Assembly: GCF_023195925.1 (NCBI RefSeq)
Contig: NZ_JALPRE010000001.1
Location: 248,001 to 312,000, forward strand
DNA from: Aquimarina acroporae
GTDB taxonomy: Bacteria > Bacteroidota > Bacteroidia > Flavobacteriales > Flavobacteriaceae
DNA length: 64,000 nt
Direction: 5' to 3'
Position numbers and translations under genes: made by a program. Below the pieces are notes generated by a model, which searched no databases, had not been told where the DNA came from, and worked only from the letters and a program-made list of their open reading frames with translations. This document shows, piece after piece, positions 1-8,631 of this stretch. Positions within the stretch are counted from its first letter, which is position 1; the number at the start of each line of letters is the position of its first letter.

Positions 1-166
1 TATGTGCATGTATACGTCTACAGCATGCCAATCTTTATAAAAACATGAACCGATACATTTGAATCATTCAAGGTAATCCTTAACCCCAAGAGGATAGTTA
101 GTTACCAAAAGCGCCTGGCTATGCTCTCTTTGAGGTAGAGAACTTTCTTGATATGATTTTTAAAGC

Positions 167-406
167 TTACGAAATCAAAGCTTTGCGAGAAGTATAATTT
201 TCTCTAATTAGTACTTCACTCAAGTTTTTGCATATCACAAAAAGTGCTCTTCTCGGTTTTTTGATACCTTTTGCTTCAGACATCACTCCTAGAAGATGGT
301 TTACAACCGAAGTATATAAACCCATCCCAAGGATGCTTCCGAATGCATCGGCCAACAGATGACTTCTCGTCTCCTGATCCTTGTTGTTTATTAGATGATA
401 CTTCAT
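167..406 (-). CDS. Small orphan protein (79 aa) under a WYL-type operator
   Basis: I do not recognise this protein. It is basic with a hydrophobic middle (around GSILGMGLYTSVVNHLLG, residues 24-41), so it could be membrane-associated or a small helical domain. An in-frame ATG at 439 exists, but it overlaps the candidate -7 element (437-443); the ATG at 406 leaves a short leader and an A-rich context, so I prefer 406. Upstream lies a copy of the palindrome found between the RtcB paralog and the WYL regulator (see 437-475), which suggests co-regulation with RNA repair. Function unknown; that it is a gene rests on the operator and an intact frame. Confidence 0.55.
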   Translation of the reverse strand: MKYHLINNKDQETRSHLLADAFGSILGMGLYTSVVNHLLGVMSEAKGIKKPRRALFVICKNLSEVLIRENYTSRKALIS

Positions 407-436
407 TGTTTTTACTTTTTTAGTGGTTTTGTTATA

Positions 437-475
437 CAAATCTCAGTTAGTACTACGCAATCATTTTGCGCAGTG
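437..475 (-). promoter_or_regulatory. Second copy of the WYL/RtcB operator with adjacent -7-like element
   Basis: TACTACGCA (451-459), 7 bases, then TGCGCAGTG (467-475): an inverted repeat with 7 of 9 positions paired. The left arm is identical to the operator at 7532-7556. On the minus strand a -7-like AGATTTG (437-443) follows after exactly 7 bases. The same 7-base gap separates operator and ACATTTG in front of the RtcB paralog, so the geometry as well as the sequence is shared. Confidence 0.6.
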
Positions 476-554
476 AGAAAATTTTATTGTTTTATTGGTT
501 ATTATTGTTATACAAAGGTTAAAATTTTTTGGATTATTTACAAATATTTTAACG

Positions 555-626
555 TTTATTTTATTGATTATCAATTAGTTATATTCAAATTAAGACAGTT
601 CTCTTCCTGTCCGTTTTTCAACAGAT
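555..626 (-). repeat. 72-bp upstream element, copy A
   Basis: Aligns without gaps over 72 bp to 4710-4781. The best conserved parts are the first 23 bases (TTTATTTTATTGATTATCAA and on) and the TCCTGTCCGTT...AACAGAT block at the other end. It ends 149 bp before the ATG at 406; the other copy ends 146 bp before a 27-codon micro-ORF. It contains imperfect inverted repeats (TTGAT/ATCAA and CTGT/ACAG), so a shared upstream regulatory element is likely. Confidence 0.5.
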
Positions 627-825
627 GCTTTACCTTTTTGGAATCAGCTAAATGTGAGACACTTACTTTCTAAAAGCATCATTATATATGCATCAACTAT
701 TATTCCTTTTGATGAAAAATTATGCTTCATTTTGTATTAAGTTTTAAATTCACTGTCTCTATCTCTATAATTTTTTGTAACATTTTTTTTTTCTTATCAT
801 TATGACGATTTACATCATTAAAAAA

Positions 826-847
826 AGCGTCCTATTCCTAGGACGCT
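826..847 (-). terminator. Rho-independent terminator (minus strand)
   Basis: Perfect 9-bp stem AGCGTCCTA/TAGGACGCT with a 4-base loop, followed on the minus strand by seven T. It lies 26 bases past the stop of the 41-codon micro-ORF at 873-998. Confidence 0.75.
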
Positions 848-872
848 CTATCGTATATTTAGTATATATCTT

Positions 873-998
873 TTAGTACCTAAAAGAATCAATATAGCCT
901 ACAGTAGTCCCTCTTTGCATGGGTGAAGTGATAATCCATCGACCATCACATTCACTTAACAATAATTTAAGTTCGATATGTATGCTATGTTGTTTCAT
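873..998 (-). CDS. Micro-ORF, 41 aa, hypothetical
   Basis: ATG at 998 reads 41 codons to TAA at 873-875, ending in a YIDSFRY-like aromatic/basic tail. It fills the space between the exonuclease operon and a strong terminator placed 26 bases after its stop, which is why I list it. No family is recognised. It could instead be the 3' end of the exonuclease operon transcript or part of a small RNA. Confidence 0.4.
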   Translation of the reverse strand: MKQHSIHIELKLLLSECDGRWIITSPMQRGTTVGYIDSFRY

Positions 999-1109
999 GA
1001 AGTATTTAATATACTAAATTTTACAATATTTTCCTAATTTTAGGTGTTACCCAGAACTTCATACTTTACCCTTTTCATTATTTACAAAACCTTTAATGTT
1101 GATTGTCAG

Positions 1110-1129
1110 ATTCCAGCCTACGCTGGAAT
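1110..1129. repeat. REP-like hairpin
   Basis: ATTCCAGC, loop CTAC, GCTGGAAT: a perfect 8-bp stem 11 bases past the exonuclease stop. Its sequence is unlike the AT-rich surroundings and resembles dispersed palindromic repeats found between genes in many genomes. It has no T-tract, so it is more likely an mRNA-stabilising or dispersed repeat than a terminator. Confidence 0.4.
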
Positions 1130-1139
1130 GACTAGTAGA

Positions 1140-1688
1140 CTATTTATTTTGTAAAGTCCAATCTAAAATTTTAGCTATATTCCTAGCATCATCAACTCCT
1201 CTATGATGAGTGCCTTCTAATGGAATTCCTAAAATACCTAAAGCTCCTTTCATACCGACTTTCTTTCGTAAACCTTTGGTTTCAGAAAAAAGTGTCTTCA
1301 CATTTATATGTTGTTTCCCTAATGGATATTCTATTCCTCTATATTTACTTTGTTTTGTAAGCATGTTTAAGTCATACTGCCCATAACTTGCCCAAGTGTT
1401 TTGATGGCCATTATACTCTGTTCGGATAAATTCACAAGCTTCACTAAACGTTATACCATCTTTATCAAGCATATCCTGAGTTATTGTTGTAAGTTCTGTA
1501 CAAAACTTACTTACAGTTGACCTTTCAGGTTTTATTAAAATCCCCATGTTTTTTGAAATAGTTCCAAGTTCTCTATCTAATAAGCATATCCCTATTTCTA
1601 TAATCTCGCTTACTTGCCCTTCGGGTATTGTACCTTTCCAACAAGTCGCTTCAAGATCAATGATTATAATTGTATTTGTAGTTTCCAT
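1140..1688 (-). CDS. DEDDh 3'-5' exonuclease (ERI-1/KapD-like)
   Basis: A 182-residue single-domain exonuclease of the DnaQ superfamily. Visible catalytic residues are D11 and E13 (IIIIDLEATC), D105 (YGQYDLNML) and the final HHRGVDDARN with H161 and D166, giving the DEDDh set. The DLEATC start and compact size fit the ERI-1/KapD group, whose known members trim RNA 3' ends. It is the last gene of the operon, 3 bases after the TPR gene, downstream of prfH and rtcB. That placement suggests trimming of RNA ends before or after ligation, which is inference; ordinary RNA turnover is the alternative. Confidence 0.85.
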   Translation of the reverse strand: METTNTIIIIDLEATCWKGTIPEGQVSEIIEIGICLLDRELGTISKNMGILIKPERSTVSKFCTELTTITQDMLDKDGITFSEACEFIRTEYNGHQNTWASYGQYDLNMLTKQSKYRGIEYPLGKQHINVKTLFSETKGLRKKVGMKGALGILGIPLEGTHHRGVDDARNIAKILDWTLQNK

Positions 1689-1691
1689 TAT

Positions 1692-2231
1692 TTATTTCTT
1701 TTTATTCTTTTTAGAAGAATCCTTAGTTTTCTGCTTACTCGTATTTTTCTTTTTCGGCATTTTACCTAAGATTCTATTTCTTTCTTCTTTTACTTCATTT
1801 ATAAAATGATTGTTATACGCGTATTCTTTGGCTATTTTCAAATTTTTCAAAGCTTTTTTATACGCTTTGGTATGTTCAAAAAGTATAGCCTTCTTTAGAT
1901 ATAACACTGCTTTATCGGTTCCTTTTACGGTTAACGCAAAGTCTATTAATTTTTGAGCTTCTTCGTAATCTTCGTTCCATAATAACACATTGATATACTT
2001 AGGATAAATTGCTACCGCATGTATATCCTGAGCCAAAGCTTGCTGAAAATATTCTTTTGCAGTTTCAAAATCTTTAAGCTGCTCAGCATGAATTTGTCCC
2101 ATCAGCCCTAAGGCCACAGCATTATTTTCATCATAAGACAATGCATAATTTAAACATTCTACCGTCTCTTCTAAGTTGTACGGATACGCGTCTAATGCCT
2201 GAAATAAGTATTTGTCTAATATATTGTTCAT
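1692..2231 (-). CDS. TPR-repeat protein with lysine-rich tail
   Basis: A 179-residue helical repeat protein. At least three TPR-like units are readable: around residues 20-70 (NNAVALGLMGQIHAEQLKDFETAKEYFQQAL), 70-105 (AVAIYPKYINVLLWNEDYEEAQKLIDFAL) and 105-140 (AVLYLKKAILFEHTKAYKKALKNLKIAKEY). The last 25 residues are nearly all K, S, T, D or N, a tail suited to nucleic acid or ribosome contact. It has no signal peptide and is cytoplasmic. It sits 4 bases after prfH and 3 before the exonuclease, so it is probably co-expressed with the ribosome-repair genes, perhaps as an adaptor (inference). Confidence 0.8.
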   Translation of the reverse strand: MNNILDKYLFQALDAYPYNLEETVECLNYALSYDENNAVALGLMGQIHAEQLKDFETAKEYFQQALAQDIHAVAIYPKYINVLLWNEDYEEAQKLIDFALTVKGTDKAVLYLKKAILFEHTKAYKKALKNLKIAKEYAYNNHFINEVKEERNRILGKMPKKKNTSKQKTKDSSKKNKKK

Positions 2232-2235
2232 CGTT

Positions 2236-2931
2236 TTATTCGTTTAATCGATTTCTGAGATCCTTTTTTAATTGATTTCTCATTTTTTTAAAGGTTTGCA
2301 CCTTATTTTCATTTTTAAAATCTACTCCTTTAAAAACTCTAATCGGATTTCCCCTTTCTATTTCTAAATGCTGTTCCCATTGCATTTGTGCTGCCTGCTT
2401 TGTCTTTGATAGTGCTATATCAACCATTTTTTCTTTTAGTCTGCAAATTGCAATCTTCTTATTTTGATGTTGAGAACGACTATCCATCACAACAACAGCA
2501 GTTCTGGTTGGTACATGAATTGCTCTTACCGCCGAGCTAACTTTGTTAGCATGTTGCCCACCGGGTCCTGAACTTCTCATGGTTTTAAAAACAATATCTT
2601 TTTCAGAAATTTCCTCTTGTTGCACATTCTCTAGTTCATTAATCGCTATAAACCAGTTTTTGCGCTTATGATGTTTTCTAAATTCGGAAGTGCCAATCCA
2701 TTGTACGGTGCCTATCCACGATTTTAAAAAAGGATCTACTTCATCTCCAGCTATTGTTAGTGTTACCGATTGAACTGTTCTATTTTCATTCCCCGGTATT
2801 TTTTGCAAAATCATATACTCCAACCCTATACTCCTCGCCTCTTCTAAGACTGTTTTTAATACCTTGGCAACGACCCAGCAACATTCTGCCGGGCCTCTAC
2901 CAGCGGTTATTTGTATTATTTTTTGATTCAT
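2236..2931 (-). CDS. prfH: Peptide chain release factor H (PrfH)
   Basis: A class I release-factor-like protein of 231 residues. The GGQ peptidyl-hydrolysis motif is at 124-126 within SSGPGGQHANKVSSAVR, followed by the usual basic C-terminal stretch. The N-terminal ~100 residues lack RF1/RF2 codon-reading domains, as in the PrfH family. In other bacteria PrfH paired with RtcB is reported to release peptides from ribosomes whose 16S rRNA was cut at the decoding centre, so that RtcB can religate it. Here prfH follows rtcB by 7 bases, the same pairing. Catalytic motif intact. Confidence 0.93.
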   Translation of the reverse strand: MNQKIIQITAGRGPAECCWVVAKVLKTVLEEARSIGLEYMILQKIPGNENRTVQSVTLTIAGDEVDPFLKSWIGTVQWIGTSEFRKHHKRKNWFIAINELENVQQEEISEKDIVFKTMRSSGPGGQHANKVSSAVRAIHVPTRTAVVVMDSRSQHQNKKIAICRLKEKMVDIALSKTKQAAQMQWEQHLEIERGNPIRVFKGVDFKNENKVQTFKKMRNQLKKDLRNRLNE

Positions 2932-2938
2932 TTTTATT

Positions 2939-4330
2939 TTATTTATCCATTCTCACAATTTTAGGAGTAAAAGTTCCCAGTACCTGTACCAATTCTTTTT
3001 GATTGGCCATTACTTTGTGAATATCCTTATAGGCCATTGGTGCCTCATCGATTCCACCGCCAATTACTGTAACATCATGAGCTTTTAATTGCTTCTTCAC
3101 CTCACTTTTGGTGAGTGTTTCTTTACATTTTCTTCGCGATAATAATCGTCCTGCTCCATGCGAGGCAGATGCTAAACTATCTTCATTTCCTAATCCTTTC
3201 ACAATAAAACCAGGAGCAGTCATGGAACCAGGAATAATACCCAACTCACCTTTGGCTGCAGGAGTAGCTCCCTTTCTGTGCACAATACATTCTTCACCAT
3301 CGACCGTCTGTTTCCAGGCAAAATTGTGATGGTTCTCTATTTTTACCAATGGTTTACTACCTAACAGTCTCCCTATTCTGGCATGAATATCATCGTGACA
3401 AGCCTGTGCATAATCCCCAGCAAGGTTCATGGCTAACCAATATTCTTGTCCGTCATGAGTATTCAAGTCAAGCCAGGCCAGTTGCTGTACATGTTTTGGC
3501 AACGGACATTGTTTGGTTGCCAAATAGGTATAATGTTTTGCAATATTAGCCCCCATTCCTCTTGATCCGCTATGCGATAATAGTCCGATATATTCTCCTA
3601 CCGGAAGTTTCCAATCGTTATCATTTTCAGTGATAGAAACTACTCCGAATTCTACAAAGTGATTACCTCCTCCAGAGGTCCCCAATTGTTTATACGCTTT
3701 ATCTTTAAGCCTTTTTACAAAAGGAATGGTTTTAAATTCATCCCGTTCAAAGATTTCGTGATCATGTTTTACTTTGTGAGTTTCATACATTCCGAATTTG
3801 GTGTGTTCTGAAAGTATGTTCTCTAGTTGATCTTTCTTTCCTTTTAAATAAGAAACAGGTATAGGGTATATGGTTAAACACATTCTACAACCTATATCGA
3901 CTCCTACTCCATAAGGGATAATTGCATTTTTTGTTGCTAATACTCCACCAATTGGTAACCCATATCCCGCATGTGCATCTGGCATTAAGGCCCCTTTAAC
4001 CGCAATTGGTAATTTTAATGCATCATACAGTTGATACTTTGCCTGATCTTCAATCTCATTTTCTCCAAAAATTTGAAAGGGTGATCGCACTGTTTTTAGC
4101 TCTTGCCTTTTCACTTCTACAGGGTTCAATAAACTCTCTGCTATTTTTCCCCATACCCCGTCACCAACATAATGCTCCGGATTAATTAGAACTTTTTTGG
4201 CCTCAATGAGTATCTGTTCTTTCTTTACTCTTTTGTGATATCTATTAATATGACCCAAGGTCACATTAATACTATTGTTCTTTGGAAAGCCTATTTTGAT
4301 TAGGTCTTTTCCGCTTAATTTCTTTCCCAT
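2939..4330 (-). CDS. rtcB: RNA-splicing ligase RtcB, PrfH-associated
   Basis: A 463-residue RtcB ligase joining 3'-phosphate or 2',3'-cyclic phosphate ends to 5'-OH ends with GTP and Mn2+. Active-site signatures are all visible: D145 and C148 (GVDIGCRM), N223 and H224 (GGGNHF), H253 (LSHSGSRG), H335 (ENHHNF), HRKGAT at 351-356 and the guanylylated histidine H391 (SHGAGR). It heads a four-gene operon (rtcB, prfH, TPR, exonuclease) with gaps of 3-7 bases. The prfH pairing points to repair of cut 16S rRNA rather than tRNA splicing (family knowledge plus context). No WYL-type palindrome precedes it, unlike the paralog at 6064. Confidence 0.93.
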   Translation of the reverse strand: MGKKLSGKDLIKIGFPKNNSINVTLGHINRYHKRVKKEQILIEAKKVLINPEHYVGDGVWGKIAESLLNPVEVKRQELKTVRSPFQIFGENEIEDQAKYQLYDALKLPIAVKGALMPDAHAGYGLPIGGVLATKNAIIPYGVGVDIGCRMCLTIYPIPVSYLKGKKDQLENILSEHTKFGMYETHKVKHDHEIFERDEFKTIPFVKRLKDKAYKQLGTSGGGNHFVEFGVVSITENDNDWKLPVGEYIGLLSHSGSRGMGANIAKHYTYLATKQCPLPKHVQQLAWLDLNTHDGQEYWLAMNLAGDYAQACHDDIHARIGRLLGSKPLVKIENHHNFAWKQTVDGEECIVHRKGATPAAKGELGIIPGSMTAPGFIVKGLGNEDSLASASHGAGRLLSRRKCKETLTKSEVKKQLKAHDVTVIGGGIDEAPMAYKDIHKVMANQKELVQVLGTFTPKIVRMDK

Positions 4331-4433
4331 ATTATTATGAATAACTAATACTTTTACATTAGCTTCGGAAAGAGAATGTTCTTACTATGGTATTTTTATA
4401 CTATTGGAATAAACCATATCTAGAAACAAAAAA

Positions 4434-4455
4434 TCCGAAACTTTTAGGCTTCGGA
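4434..4455 (-). terminator. Terminator hairpin (minus strand)
   Basis: TCCGAA (4434-4439) pairs with TTCGGA (4450-4455); on the minus strand a run of six T follows. It lies 26 bases after the 27-codon micro-ORF at 4481-4564 and upstream of the rtcB operon, so it would end a short separate transcript. Confidence 0.6.
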
Positions 4456-4480
4456 CTTCATTCATGTTTCTAACACATAG

Positions 4481-4564
4481 TTATTTGTTTGTGAAGTCCC
4501 GAAGCAAGCTCAAGAAAAAATCTGATCCTTCTGGAGCTATAGTGTGTGATTTTTGTACAATCAT
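4481..4564 (-). CDS. Micro-ORF, 27 aa, hypothetical
   Basis: ATG at 4564, 27 codons, TAA at 4481-4483. A terminator lies 26 bases downstream and the 72-bp element copy B lies 146 bp upstream, giving a complete small transcription unit. No family recognised. It may instead be an incidental frame inside a small RNA or an rtcB leader. Little can be said beyond position. Confidence 0.35.
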   Translation of the reverse strand: MIVQKSHTIAPEGSDFFLSLLRDFTNK

Positions 4565-4709
4565 TTTACTTCGGTTTTATAGATTATTAATTCTTTTAAT
4601 TTACTTCTGTTGTATCACTTTGATAAGCCTAAAGTGACAACGTTGTTTATCATTTGTTTTGCGATGCAAATATGAAATGAGTTTTTGAATTATACAAATA
4701 AAATTTAAA

Positions 4710-4781
4710 TTTATTTTATTGATTATCAATTACTTAAATTAAAATTAAATCATAAGGATTCCTGTCCGTTATATAACAGAT
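4710..4781 (-). repeat. 72-bp upstream element, copy B
   Basis: Gap-free counterpart of 555-626, including the TTGATTATCAATTA block and TCCTGTCCGTT-ATAT-AACAGAT, in which GTTATATAAC is a perfect palindrome. It is placed 146 bp upstream of the micro-ORF start at 4564, almost the spacing of copy A to its gene. Confidence 0.5.
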
Positions 4782-4879
4782 ATTGATAATTTTCACAAGT
4801 CTTTGAAGGTCTTAGACTTATCGTTCAAGCTATCTTATTTTAGATTTACAAAACATGCTCTAAAATTTTTTATAAAAAA

Positions 4880-4901
4880 AGCGCCCAATTTCTTGAGCGC
4901 T
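4880..4901 (-). terminator. Terminator-like hairpin (minus strand)
   Basis: AGCGC/GCGCT 5-bp stem with a 12-base loop, followed on the minus strand by seven T. It lies 29 bases after the 21-codon frame at 4930-4995 and could also terminate the sugar-epimerase gene transcript. Confidence 0.5.
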
Positions 4902-4929
4902 CTTTATATATTATCATTTTACAGTTTTT

Positions 4930-4995
4930 TTACCTATCGACCGGTTTTGCAAACCACTTTTTAGCGCTCTTTTTATGTGTACCAAATAACATCAT
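4930..4995 (-). CDS. Micro-ORF, 21 aa, basic, hypothetical
   Basis: Starts with a double ATG at 4995 and reads 21 codons to TAA at 4930-4932. The peptide is strongly basic (GTHKKSAKKWFAKPVDR core). It is followed by the hairpin at 4880-4901. It is very short and no homolog is known to me, so it may be chance; listed because it repeats the micro-ORF plus terminator arrangement seen at 873 and 4481. Confidence 0.25.
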   Translation of the reverse strand: MMLFGTHKKSAKKWFAKPVDR

Positions 4996-5116
4996 AGATA
5001 TAAAACTTGTTTTTTGTTCGTATTAATACTGCAAATATGCTATTAATTGTTGTATTTGAAAATAAACCATTCCCTTTTTGTTCTGAAATCAACATATTTA
5101 GAATGATTCAAGAGTA

Positions 5117-5986
5117 TTAGTAAATGGTGATGGCATATGAACTCCTATGCAATTCTCCAGGGTTCAATCGTTTTATACCTTCTTTATCTTCCAATATCTG
5201 ATTGCTATGCTCAACATCTGCATACCCTAACCAAGGTTCTATACATACAAATGGGGCTTTTGGTTTTGCCCAAATACCTAAATCTGGAAAATCTTCAAAT
5301 GTAAGTCCCACGATAGCTCCTTTGGTTTTGTGGTATAATGTCGCCTCCTTGGCTTTAATATTTTTAAAAATTAGGGCATCATTATCAAATAAATTTTGTG
5401 TAAGTGGCAATTTCTTATCATTAAATACAGGAAAGGTACCTTCTTGTATAAGTCCGTTTGGTGCTAAAGCATAACTTTCATGCTCAGCTTCATCTTTCAA
5501 AGTAATATAATACTCATTATATAGTTCTGTATCTTCCAAAGGACAATTAAAAGCAGGGTGGCCCCCAACATTAAAATACATGGTCTTGGTGCCAATATTT
5601 TCTATCCGGTGTGAAATCTCAATTTTGTTTTCAATAAGTTCAAAAGAAATTTCAAAAAAGAACTCAAACGGATACATCGCAAGTGTTTTCTCTGAACTTC
5701 CCAGAGAAAGAGATATTTTGGTATCTGAATCTTTCTTAAAAACTAAGTCCTTATTATATCTAATAAATCCGTGCTTGGGTAATTGATATGCTTTATTTTC
5801 ATAAAAATAGGTGTCATCTTTTAAACCTCCAACAATAGGAAACAATACTGGGGCTTGGCTACCCCAAATCTCGGGGTCGCCTTGCCACATATACTCTTGT
5901 TGAGTAGATTTTTTTATAACACTTGAGAGCTCTGCTCCCGCCGGATTTAATTTTACATGTAAAATTTCGTTTTCTAAAGTATACAT
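5117..5986 (-). CDS. Aldose 1-epimerase family protein (LacX-like)
   Basis: A 289-residue galactose-mutarotase-fold protein. Readable signatures are the N-terminal GAELSSVIKK, FPIVGGLKDD, the first catalytic-type histidine in LPKHGFIR, the second in GGHPAFNCPL, and a C-terminal acid in CIEPWLGYAD. These match the LacX-like branch of aldose 1-epimerases, which interconvert sugar anomers; the natural substrate is unknown. No signal peptide, so cytoplasmic. It is 77 bases downstream of the RtcB paralog on the same strand and could be co-transcribed, with no obvious link to RNA repair. Confidence 0.85.
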   Translation of the reverse strand: MYTLENEILHVKLNPAGAELSSVIKKSTQQEYMWQGDPEIWGSQAPVLFPIVGGLKDDTYFYENKAYQLPKHGFIRYNKDLVFKKDSDTKISLSLGSSEKTLAMYPFEFFFEISFELIENKIEISHRIENIGTKTMYFNVGGHPAFNCPLEDTELYNEYYITLKDEAEHESYALAPNGLIQEGTFPVFNDKKLPLTQNLFDNDALIFKNIKAKEATLYHKTKGAIVGLTFEDFPDLGIWAKPKAPFVCIEPWLGYADVEHSNQILEDKEGIKRLNPGELHRSSYAITIY

Positions 5987-6063
5987 AAGGTGTTTTAAGA
6001 GTTATTGGCAATAGTAGAGATTTAAATATTCTCAATTTACACCAAGCGTTTAACCATAATAAA

Positions 6064-7455
<1,392 letters not shown>

Positions 7456-7517
7456 TCATTCTTCTTTGAGTTCAATAGTACTTATCTGTGAAGCATGCAT
7501 GAACTGTAATTCTGAAG

Positions 7518-7556
7518 CAAATGTTTTTATTTACTACGCATCTATTTTGCGTAGTA
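7518..7556. promoter_or_regulatory. Palindromic operator between RtcB paralog and WYL regulator
   Basis: TACTACGCA (7532-7540), 7 bases, TGCGTAGTA (7548-7556): a perfect 9-bp inverted repeat in the divergent promoter region. On the minus strand a -7-like ACATTTG (7518-7524) follows after 7 bases. It is the likely binding site of the WYL protein, controlling both directions; the second copy is at 451-475. Confidence 0.7.
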
Positions 7557-7591
7557 CAAAAAAAACTCTATTTTTCCATAAATATTATCAC

Positions 7592-8620
7592 ATGGCTCAG
7601 AATAAAAATGCACTAATTCGCTATAAAACTATTGATAAATGTTTACAAAACAATAACCGACATTGGACTTTGGACCTTCTTATCGAAGCTTGTTCTGATG
7701 CTTTATACGAATATGAAGGTAGAGATATTAATGTAAGTAAGCGCACTGTGCAGCTAGATATACAAATGATGCGAAGTGATAAACTGGGGTATAATGCTCC
7801 TATTGAAGTGTATGATAAAAAATATTATCGGTATGCTGACCCCGATTATTCTATCACCGATATTCCCATTACCGAGAATGATATGAATGTACTTTCTGAA
7901 ACTGTCGAAATGCTCAAACAGTTTAAAGATTTCTCTCTGTTTTCAGAATTAGGTGGTATTATACAACGACTTGAAGACAAAGTATATACAGAGAAAACAA
8001 GGCAATCTCCCATTATACATTTGGATAAAAATGAAAAACTTAAAGGTCTGGAACATTTAGATATTCTGTATCAGGCTATATTAAAAAAGATTGTTTTAAA
8101 TGTAACCTATCAATCTTTTACCGCCAGAAATCCTAGAACTTTTCCTTTTCACCCATTTATTTTAAAAGAATTTAATAACCGATGGTTTCTGGTAGGAAAA
8201 CCAAATGATAAAAAAACGCAAAGTATTCAAACTTTGGCCCTAGATCGTATCAATTCAATAGATTTTGACACTTCTGTTCCTTTTACAAGTGAAAATTTTA
8301 ACGGAGATGAGTATTACAGAAACACCATTGGGGTTACCGTATTAAATGATAAGCAACTGCAGGAAGTATATTTAAGAATAGATAGTAGTAATAGCCCTTA
8401 TGTAATCACTAAACCTTTTCATCATTCTCAAGAAATTATTGACAAAGAAGAAGATGGTAGTGTAGTCATTAAACTCTATGTGCATCTTAATTTAGAGCTA
8501 GAACGTTTAATACTAGGTTTTGGAGAAACTATCGAAGTAATAGGACCCGAAAAACTAAGAAAAAGAATACGCAAAAAGCTACGGCGAGCGAATGAATTAT
8601 ATGGGAAGGTTGAAGAATAG
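7592..8620 (+). CDS. WYL-domain transcriptional regulator
   Basis: A 342-residue DNA-binding regulator. The first ~70 residues form a DeoR/HTH_11-type winged helix (IRYKTIDKCL, then VSKRTVQLDIQMMR). The C-terminal two thirds is a WYL ligand-sensing domain (residues ~150-340; IVLNVTYQSF, FHPFILKEFNNRWFLVGK, LALDRINSI). WYL domains are known or suspected to bind nucleotides or nucleic acid. I chose the ATG at 7592 because the frame can be extended to 7466 only by running through the operator. It is divergent from the RtcB paralog; it probably senses RNA damage and controls that gene and the 79-aa gene at 167 (inference). Confidence 0.88.
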   Translation: MAQNKNALIRYKTIDKCLQNNNRHWTLDLLIEACSDALYEYEGRDINVSKRTVQLDIQMMRSDKLGYNAPIEVYDKKYYRYADPDYSITDIPITENDMNVLSETVEMLKQFKDFSLFSELGGIIQRLEDKVYTEKTRQSPIIHLDKNEKLKGLEHLDILYQAILKKIVLNVTYQSFTARNPRTFPFHPFILKEFNNRWFLVGKPNDKKTQSIQTLALDRINSIDFDTSVPFTSENFNGDEYYRNTIGVTVLNDKQLQEVYLRIDSSNSPYVITKPFHHSQEIIDKEEDGSVVIKLYVHLNLELERLILGFGETIEVIGPEKLRKRIRKKLRRANELYGKVEE

Positions 8621-8631
8621 TCTAGTTCTAT

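Noticed and set aside
1-166. Search for a gene or RNA at the left window edge
   Set aside because: No frame, tRNA-like fold or repeat could be supported in this stretch.
395-673. Plus-strand 92-aa frame beginning in the 79-aa gene's promoter
   Set aside because: It runs through the WYL-type operator and the 72-bp element, has extreme composition (F, Y, C, I rich) and no supporting signal.
7466-7591. Upstream extension of the WYL protein
   Set aside because: Would place the palindromic operator inside the coding sequence; the ATG at 7592 gives a normal WYL-family N-terminus.
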